Translations under genes and position numbers: made by a program
The notes under the pieces: model-generated
What the model was told of the DNA's origin: nothing
Database searches by the model: none
What the model saw: the letters and a program-made list of their open reading frames with translations, nothing else
NCBI RefSeq assembly: GCF_013215345.1
Contig: NZ_JABSOV010000030.1
Coordinates: 1-42,689, forward strand
Source of the DNA: Colwellia sp.
GTDB lineage: Bacteria > Pseudomonadota > Gammaproteobacteria > Enterobacterales > Alteromonadaceae
DNA: 42,689 bases
Direction: 5' to 3'
In this document: positions 38,707 through 42,689 of the stretch, piece after piece
Layout of the letters: each line of letters starts with the position of its first letter
Numbering within the stretch: the stretch's first letter is position 1

Positions 38707-39078
38707 ATGAGCATTAATCAACATCAATTTGAGCAATTAACTGAAATGGGTATCAGCCTTTGGCAGCATCGTGATAGTCAAAATAAAACCCTAGAGACTC
38801 ATAGTCAAAGTTACCTTGATATTGATTTAAAAAACTTAGCCAAACAGCAATTATTTAATGATATTTTATTAGCAACTGGCTTAAGTATCGGTGAAATTAA
38901 TCAGCAAGGTGACCATCTAGATTTAGGGCTCTTTAACTGGTATTTCACCGACAAATCATCCCCCGTTAAAATACAATGGCTTGAGCAGCAGTTGATCACC
39001 CCAGCTATCGCCGAAATTTCAAAGTCGCCTACGCTTAAAAAGCAACTGTGGCAATTACTGAGTAGACAAGCACAATGA
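38707..39078 (+). CDS. holD: DNA polymerase III psi subunit (HolD-like)
   Basis: 123 residues (E. coli psi 137). The N-terminal LTEMGISLWQHR resembles LQQLGITQWSLR of E. coli HolD, which contacts the chi subunit, and the C-terminal TPAIAEISKSPTLKKQLWQL resembles its end segment. The overlap with rimI by 4 nt (ATGA) is the same arrangement as holD-rimI in enterobacteria and supports the call. Psi links the clamp loader to chi and SSB. Sequence conservation is low, so confidence rests partly on position. No good ribosome binding site is seen. Confidence 0.75.
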   Translation: MSINQHQFEQLTEMGISLWQHRDSQNKTLETHSQSYLDIDLKNLAKQQLFNDILLATGLSIGEINQQGDHLDLGLFNWYFTDKSSPVKIQWLEQQLITPAIAEISKSPTLKKQLWQLLSRQAQ

Positions 39079-39563
39079 ATAAAACATCAAAAAGTAACAA
39101 TAATCACTTTGCTGAAATAAAGCCCGGTGATGTAGGTAAGTTAATGCCAATAGAGCTGGCTTGTCACTCACACCCCTGGAGTGAGAAAACCTTTTTAAGT
39201 TGTATTGGTGGTCGTTACTTTGGTGATAAGCTTGGTGAAAAACTCGGTGAGCAGCATGGTGACCTAAGCATTGGTTTCTACATTGGTGAATATGTTGTCG
39301 GTGAAGCAACCCTGATGGATATTTGTGTTATGCCAAGTGAGCAAGGCAAAGGTTATGGTAAAGTTTTACTTAATCAATTTTTAGCCCAAGCGAAAAAACT
39401 TGGCGCAAGCAAAATATTCTTAGAAGTACGAGCAAAAAACATCGCCGCACAAATGCTTTATATGAATTCCGGCTTTATCGAAATTGATCGCCGCACAGGT
39501 TATTATCCTAGTAGCTCAGGGTTTGGTTATGAAGATGCCATTGTTATGTCGCTAAAGTGCTAA
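39075..39563 (+). CDS. rimI: Ribosomal protein S18 N-alanine acetyltransferase RimI
   Basis: 162 residues (E. coli 148). GNAT fold: HPWSEKTF near the N-terminus, LMDICVMPSEQGKGYGKVLL as the acetyl-CoA site with Q/G-x-G-x-G, and LEVRAKNIAAQMLYMNSGF. It acetylates the N-terminal Ala of S18, possibly other proteins. Compared with the usual length there is an insertion of about 12 residues near 52-63 (GDKLGEKLGEQHGD), built from an internal near-repeat. Coupled to holD by a 4-nt overlap. Confidence 0.92.
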   Translation: MNKTSKSNNNHFAEIKPGDVGKLMPIELACHSHPWSEKTFLSCIGGRYFGDKLGEKLGEQHGDLSIGFYIGEYVVGEATLMDICVMPSEQGKGYGKVLLNQFLAQAKKLGASKIFLEVRAKNIAAQMLYMNSGFIEIDRRTGYYPSSSGFGYEDAIVMSLKC

Positions 39564-39663
39564 TAGGCAGCTCTTTGATTAACAAGTAACAAACTATTCA
39601 GTACATTAACAAATCACAACACTTCGAAACGCAAAGCAGCTAGTTAATCCTTCGCCTTTGGTT

Positions 39664-39693
39664 AATATAGTTAACAAGATTGTTAACTATATT
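39664..39693. repeat. Perfect 13-bp inverted repeat before a small unknown gene
   Basis: AATATAGTTAACA, loop AGAT, TGTTAACTATATT. It ends 25 bp before the likely start of the small gene at 39719. It has no GC content to act as a terminator and no T-run, so an operator or an mRNA 5' stem is more likely. Confidence 0.65.
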
Positions 39694-39718
39694 CTTAAAG
39701 GTCATGAGGGTGAGCCAA

Positions 39719-39967
39719 ATGTTTACTAAAATAAGTCCTACAGCAGATAGTCAGTTGTCAAATGAAGATGTTGCCAACCTGATGGTGAATGATGCACTAA
39801 AAAATATTAGCCAATTGACCGGACTGAACCAAGAGCAAGCTTTTGCTTTATTAGTGAATCAGGTTAGCCAACAGACAGACCAAGTTAGCCATACAAAAAG
39901 ATCTAAAGTACATTCCCCTTTATTAGAGCAAAATGAAGCTCAATTCATTTCAAGCTTATTTAATTAA
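39719..39967 (+). CDS. Small protein of unknown function
   Basis: 82 residues from ATG 39719, chosen because GAGGGTGAG precedes it; in-frame upstream starts (ATG 39704, others to 39680) are possible but would begin inside or near the inverted repeat. I do not recognise the family. The protein is soluble and probably helical, with Asn/Gln/Ser-rich stretches, LSNEDVANLMVNDALKNI at about 15-32 and a C-terminal QFISSLFN. It follows rimI by 155 bp on the same strand and does not look co-transcribed. Confidence 0.55.
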   Translation: MFTKISPTADSQLSNEDVANLMVNDALKNISQLTGLNQEQAFALLVNQVSQQTDQVSHTKRSKVHSPLLEQNEAQFISSLFN

Positions 39968-40298
39968 CGATTTAACTAATACGGTTAACCTCAGCTGCAT
40001 TGCTTTGCAGCTGATAAACTAGCTTCAGCCTACTGTTTACTACCTTTCCCTAGATTTCATCTAGCATTAATAAAACGTTAAATCTGCTATAACAAGCCAA
40101 TTGACCTGCCCCGTTTATTATCAATAAAAGTGTTACCTTTTTAACAAGCTGCTATCAACCTACAAAGTTGCTCTTTATAACCTCGCTTTATTACAGATTC
40201 ACTCTGTTTTAATGGTACAATGCGCGCAATTTTATAATTTTTAAAAAGTCCCTAATTAACTGGGTGTTTTTCTACTATTTTCTTAACAGGTAATTTGC
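39968..40298. other. Spacer upstream of prfC, 331 bp
   Basis: Holds a perfect 8-bp hairpin CAGCTGCA/TGCAGCTG at 39992-40013 (loop TTGCTT), likely the end of the small gene, though no T-run follows. Near prfC there is a possible -10 TACAAT at 40216-40221 followed by GCGCGC; the -35 is poor. Nothing else stands out. Confidence 0.5.
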
Positions 40299-41879
40299 AT
40301 GTCTGCACAGCAACAGCAAGTCGACTTACGTCGCACCTTTGCTATCATTTCTCATCCCGATGCGGGTAAAACCACCATCACCGAAAAGGTGCTTTTGTTT
40401 GGTCAAGCTTTACAAAGAGCCGGTACGGTAAAAGGTAAAAAGTCAGGTCAACACGCAAAATCTGATTGGATGGAAATGGAAAAAGAGCGTGGTATTTCAA
40501 TTACTACCTCAGTTATGCAATTTCCTTACAAAGGCTGCTTGGTAAACTTGCTTGATACTCCAGGTCATGAAGATTTCTCGGAAGATACTTACCGTACATT
40601 AACAGCTGTTGATTCTTGTCTAATGGTAATTGATGTTGCCAAAGGTGTTGAAGCACGTACAGTTAAATTAATGGAAGTTACTCGTCTGCGTGATACACCA
40701 ATCATCACTTTTATGAACAAAATGGATCGCGATGTGCGCGATCCTATTGAAGTGATGGATGAAGTTGAGACGGTATTAAACATAAAATGTGCACCAATTA
40801 CCTGGCCAATTGGCATGGGTAAAGAATTCAAAGGCGTGTATAACTTATTGACCGATGAAATATTTTTGTATCAATCAGGCCTAGGTCACATGATTCAAGA
40901 AAGACGTGTCATTAAAGGCCTTGATAACCCCCTTCTTGATGAAGCCATTGGCCCCTTTGCTGAAGATTTCCGCGAAGAAATGGAATTAGTACTAGGCGCC
41001 TCCCATGAGTTTGATTTAGAAGCGTTTCTAAAGGGTGAGTTAACGCCAGTATTTTTCGGCACGGCACTCGGTAACTTCGGTGTTGACCACATGCTTGACG
41101 GTTTAACCAAATGGGCACCTAAGCCCTTACCGCGCCAAACAGATTTACGCACAGTAACCCCGGAAGAAGAAAAATTTACTGGATTCATTTTTAAAATTCA
41201 AGCCAATATGGATCCGAAACATCGCGACCGTATTGCTTTCATGCGCATTTGCTCAGGCAAGTATGAAAAAGGCATGAAGATGAAACAAGTACGCATTAAT
41301 AAAGATGTCAGAATTGCCGATGCGGTAACCTTTATGGCTGGTGATAGATCCAACGTAGACGAGGCTTTTGCTGGTGATATTATCGGTTTACACAACCATG
41401 GTAGTATTCAAATTGGTGATACTTTTACCTCAGGTGAAATGATGAAGTTCGGTGGCATTCCTAACTTTGCCCCGGAAATGTTCCGCCGTATTCGCCTACG
41501 CGACCCACTTAAAGCTAAGCAGCTACAAAAAGGATTAATCCAGTTATCTGAAGAGGGTGCTGTGCAAGTATTTAGACCTTTCATTAACAATGACATGATT
41601 GTTGGCGCGGTTGGTGTACTACAGTTTGAAGTTGTAGTGCAACGATTAAAGAGCGAATATAAAGTTGATGCTATTTACGAACCCATTAGTGTTGCAACTG
41701 CGCGCTGGTGTACATGTGATGATGAACGCACCTTAGAGCAATTTAAGAAGAAAGCCGGTGATTACCTAGCCTATGATGGTGGTAATAACTTAACGTATAT
41801 TGCACCAACTATGGTTAATTTATCATTAGCGCAAGAGCGTCATCCTGACATCAAATTCCACTCGACGCGTGAACATTAA
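40299..41879 (+). CDS. prfC: Peptide chain release factor 3
   Basis: 526 residues (E. coli 529). GTPase motifs: [13 protein letters not shown] (G1, about 18-30), [12 protein letters not shown] (G2), DTPGHEDF (G3) and NKMDRD (G4). Domains 2 and 3 follow. RF3 removes RF1/RF2 from the ribosome after peptide release, using GTP. It stands alone with a spacer containing a nested palindrome downstream. Confidence 0.97.
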   Translation: MSAQQQQVDLRRTFAIISHPDAGKTTITEKVLLFGQALQRAGTVKGKKSGQHAKSDWMEMEKERGISITTSVMQFPYKGCLVNLLDTPGHEDFSEDTYRTLTAVDSCLMVIDVAKGVEARTVKLMEVTRLRDTPIITFMNKMDRDVRDPIEVMDEVETVLNIKCAPITWPIGMGKEFKGVYNLLTDEIFLYQSGLGHMIQERRVIKGLDNPLLDEAIGPFAEDFREEMELVLGASHEFDLEAFLKGELTPVFFGTALGNFGVDHMLDGLTKWAPKPLPRQTDLRTVTPEEEKFTGFIFKIQANMDPKHRDRIAFMRICSGKYEKGMKMKQVRINKDVRIADAVTFMAGDRSNVDEAFAGDIIGLHNHGSIQIGDTFTSGEMMKFGGIPNFAPEMFRRIRLRDPLKAKQLQKGLIQLSEEGAVQVFRPFINNDMIVGAVGVLQFEVVVQRLKSEYKVDAIYEPISVATARWCTCDDERTLEQFKKKAGDYLAYDGGNNLTYIAPTMVNLSLAQERHPDIKFHSTREH

Positions 41880-41895
41880 TTTTTTGCTTCCTAAA

Positions 41896-41991
41896 TGGAA
41901 TTTTTGCAGCATTGTCGGCAAAATTTTATCAAGTCACTTAGTGTACTAAGCTCCCTGATAAAATGTCTTGACCGCTTTGCTAAAATCCAAT
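41896..41991. repeat. Nested palindromic repeat between prfC and argS
   Basis: Core: ATTTTATCA (41923-41931) pairs with TGATAAAAT (41956-41964), enclosing CTTAGT-gt-ACTAAG (41937-41950). An outer, looser pairing joins GGAATTTTTGC with GCTAAAATCC. The whole can fold as one long stem. It may end prfC transcription, but its shape suggests a repeat element. Confidence 0.6.
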
Positions 41992-42108
41992 TTAGTTTGC
42001 AAAACTGAGTAAGGTTCAACCGGTTAATATTATTTTGCTGAAGATATAAATCAGCAAAATAAAACAAATTAAGTTACTAGCTGTGAGTTACTCACTTCTC
42101 GCAGTTAG

Positions 42109-42182
42109 TTGGTTCAAGACAGAAGAAAACGCGCGGAGTTGACGCATGTCAATGAGCACGATTGATAAATGTATTGAACCAA
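42109..42182. repeat. Dispersed palindromic repeat, copy C
   Basis: Outer inverted repeat TTGGTTCAA (42109-42117) / TTGAACCAA (42174-42182), perfect over 9 bp, around the core GAGTTGACGCATGTCAATGA. Shares AGTTAGTTGG before and AAATAACAAAGA after with copy B. It ends 24 bp before the argS start, so it lies in the argS 5' UTR. Confidence 0.88.
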
Positions 42183-42206
42183 ATAACAAAGAGAATGAGA
42201 CAACGT

Positions 42207-42689
42207 ATGAATATTAAAGATATTTTGAGTGCTAAAGTTAGCGCTGCAATGGTTGCTGCTGGCTTACCTGAAGGCACTAACCCTGCTGTTAGCTTGTCTA
42301 ATCGTCCAAACTTTGGTGATTATCAAGCCAATGGTGTAATGGGCGCAGCGAAAAAGCTTAAAACTAATCCGCGCGAATTAGCCACTAAAGTTGTTGCCGA
42401 GCTAAACCTAGACGGCATTGCTAGCAAAATAGAATTAGCTGGCCCTGGCTTTATCAATATTCACCTAGATGAAAAGTGGTTAGCAGCTCAGCTTAATGTT
42501 GTCGCTCAAGATGACTTTATTGGTGTTAGCCAGCGTAGTGCTGCTACAGATGAAAACAGCGATGATAAACAGCAAACAGTAGTTGTTGATTACAGCGCGC
42601 CTAACCTTGCTAAAGAAATGCACGTTGGTCACTTACGTTCAACCATTATTGGTGATGCCGTAGTACGCGCACTAGAGTTTCGTGGTGAC
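42207..42689 (+). CDS. argS: Arginyl-tRNA synthetase, 5' part
   Basis: First 161 codons; the gene runs off the right edge. The N-terminal add-1 domain begins [15 protein letters not shown] and has [18 protein letters not shown] and GPGFINIHL. The class I signature follows in [19 protein letters not shown] (HVGH is the HIGH motif). It charges tRNA-Arg. The start is the ATG at 42207, with GAGAATGAGA upstream. Between the add-1 domain and the catalytic core there is a short Asp/Ser/Gln-rich insert ([11 protein letters not shown]). Confidence 0.95.
   Translation, partial: MNIKDILSAKVSAAMVAAGLPEGTNPAVSLSNRPNFGDYQANGVMGAAKKLKTNPRELATKVVAELNLDGIASKIELAGPGFINIHLDEKWLAAQLNVVAQDDFIGVSQRSAATDENSDDKQQTVVVDYSAPNLAKEMHVGHLRSTIIGDAVVRALEFRGD

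Overview
The window looks like chromosomal DNA of a marine gammaproteobacterium of the order Alteromonadales, most likely a Colwellia-type genus (inference). The reasons are low GC content, typical gammaproteobacterial gene orders (trmJ-cysE-iscRSUA-hscBA-fdx, queA-tgt-yajC-secDF, holD-rimI), and AT-rich spacers with palindromic repeats. Nothing points to a phage, plasmid or large island. All identifications come from reading the sequence; no database was searched.

Layout. (1) 27-410: a small lipoprotein gene on the minus strand, possibly cut by a premature stop. (2) 782-11172: a ten-gene chemosensory operon on the plus strand: MCP, cheY, STAS protein, cheA, cheW, MCP, cheR, cheD, cheB and a response regulator with a c-di-GMP phosphodiesterase (EAL) domain. 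No cheZ or cheC is seen. It is followed by a frameshifted CheY-like remnant on the minus strand. (3) 11841-18176: single genes: a small membrane protein with its HTH regulator, a long RluA-type pseudouridine synthase, a Nudix hydrolase, a GST-like protein and an RlhA-like U32 protein. (4) 18441-26122, minus strand: the ISC iron-sulfur operon, cysE and trmJ. The iscR control region carries recognisable IscR operators. (5) 26427-28167: suhB and cobA, plus strand. (6) 28299-36254, minus strand: an RhlE-type helicase, a miniature inverted-repeat element, then queA-tgt-yajC-secD-secF (transcribed from 36254 downward). (7) 36532-42689, plus strand: aceK, tRNA-Trp, holD-rimI, a small unknown gene, prfC and the 5' part of argS.

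How the genes work together. The chemosensory genes make a complete receptor-kinase-adaptation circuit (CheA/CheW/MCP, CheR/CheB/CheD) with a second output towards c-di-GMP. The ISC block supplies Fe-S clusters. IscS draws sulfur from cysteine, and cysE, directly upstream, makes the precursor of cysteine. queA and tgt act in queuosine modification of tRNA, and yajC-secDF form the accessory part of the Sec translocon.

Main points for a second look: a repeat family with three copies here (21436-21497, 33321-33394, 42109-42182) whose stems show compensatory base changes; two strong IscR operator matches upstream of iscR, one of which also looks like the cysE terminator; a SuhB with Asn in place of the metal-binding Asp of the WDxAAG motif; the frameshifted REC gene; an MshEN-like motif in CheA beside an EAL protein; and a MITE-like element with its own apparent 100-bp insertion. 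I did not find a wholly new multi-gene system.
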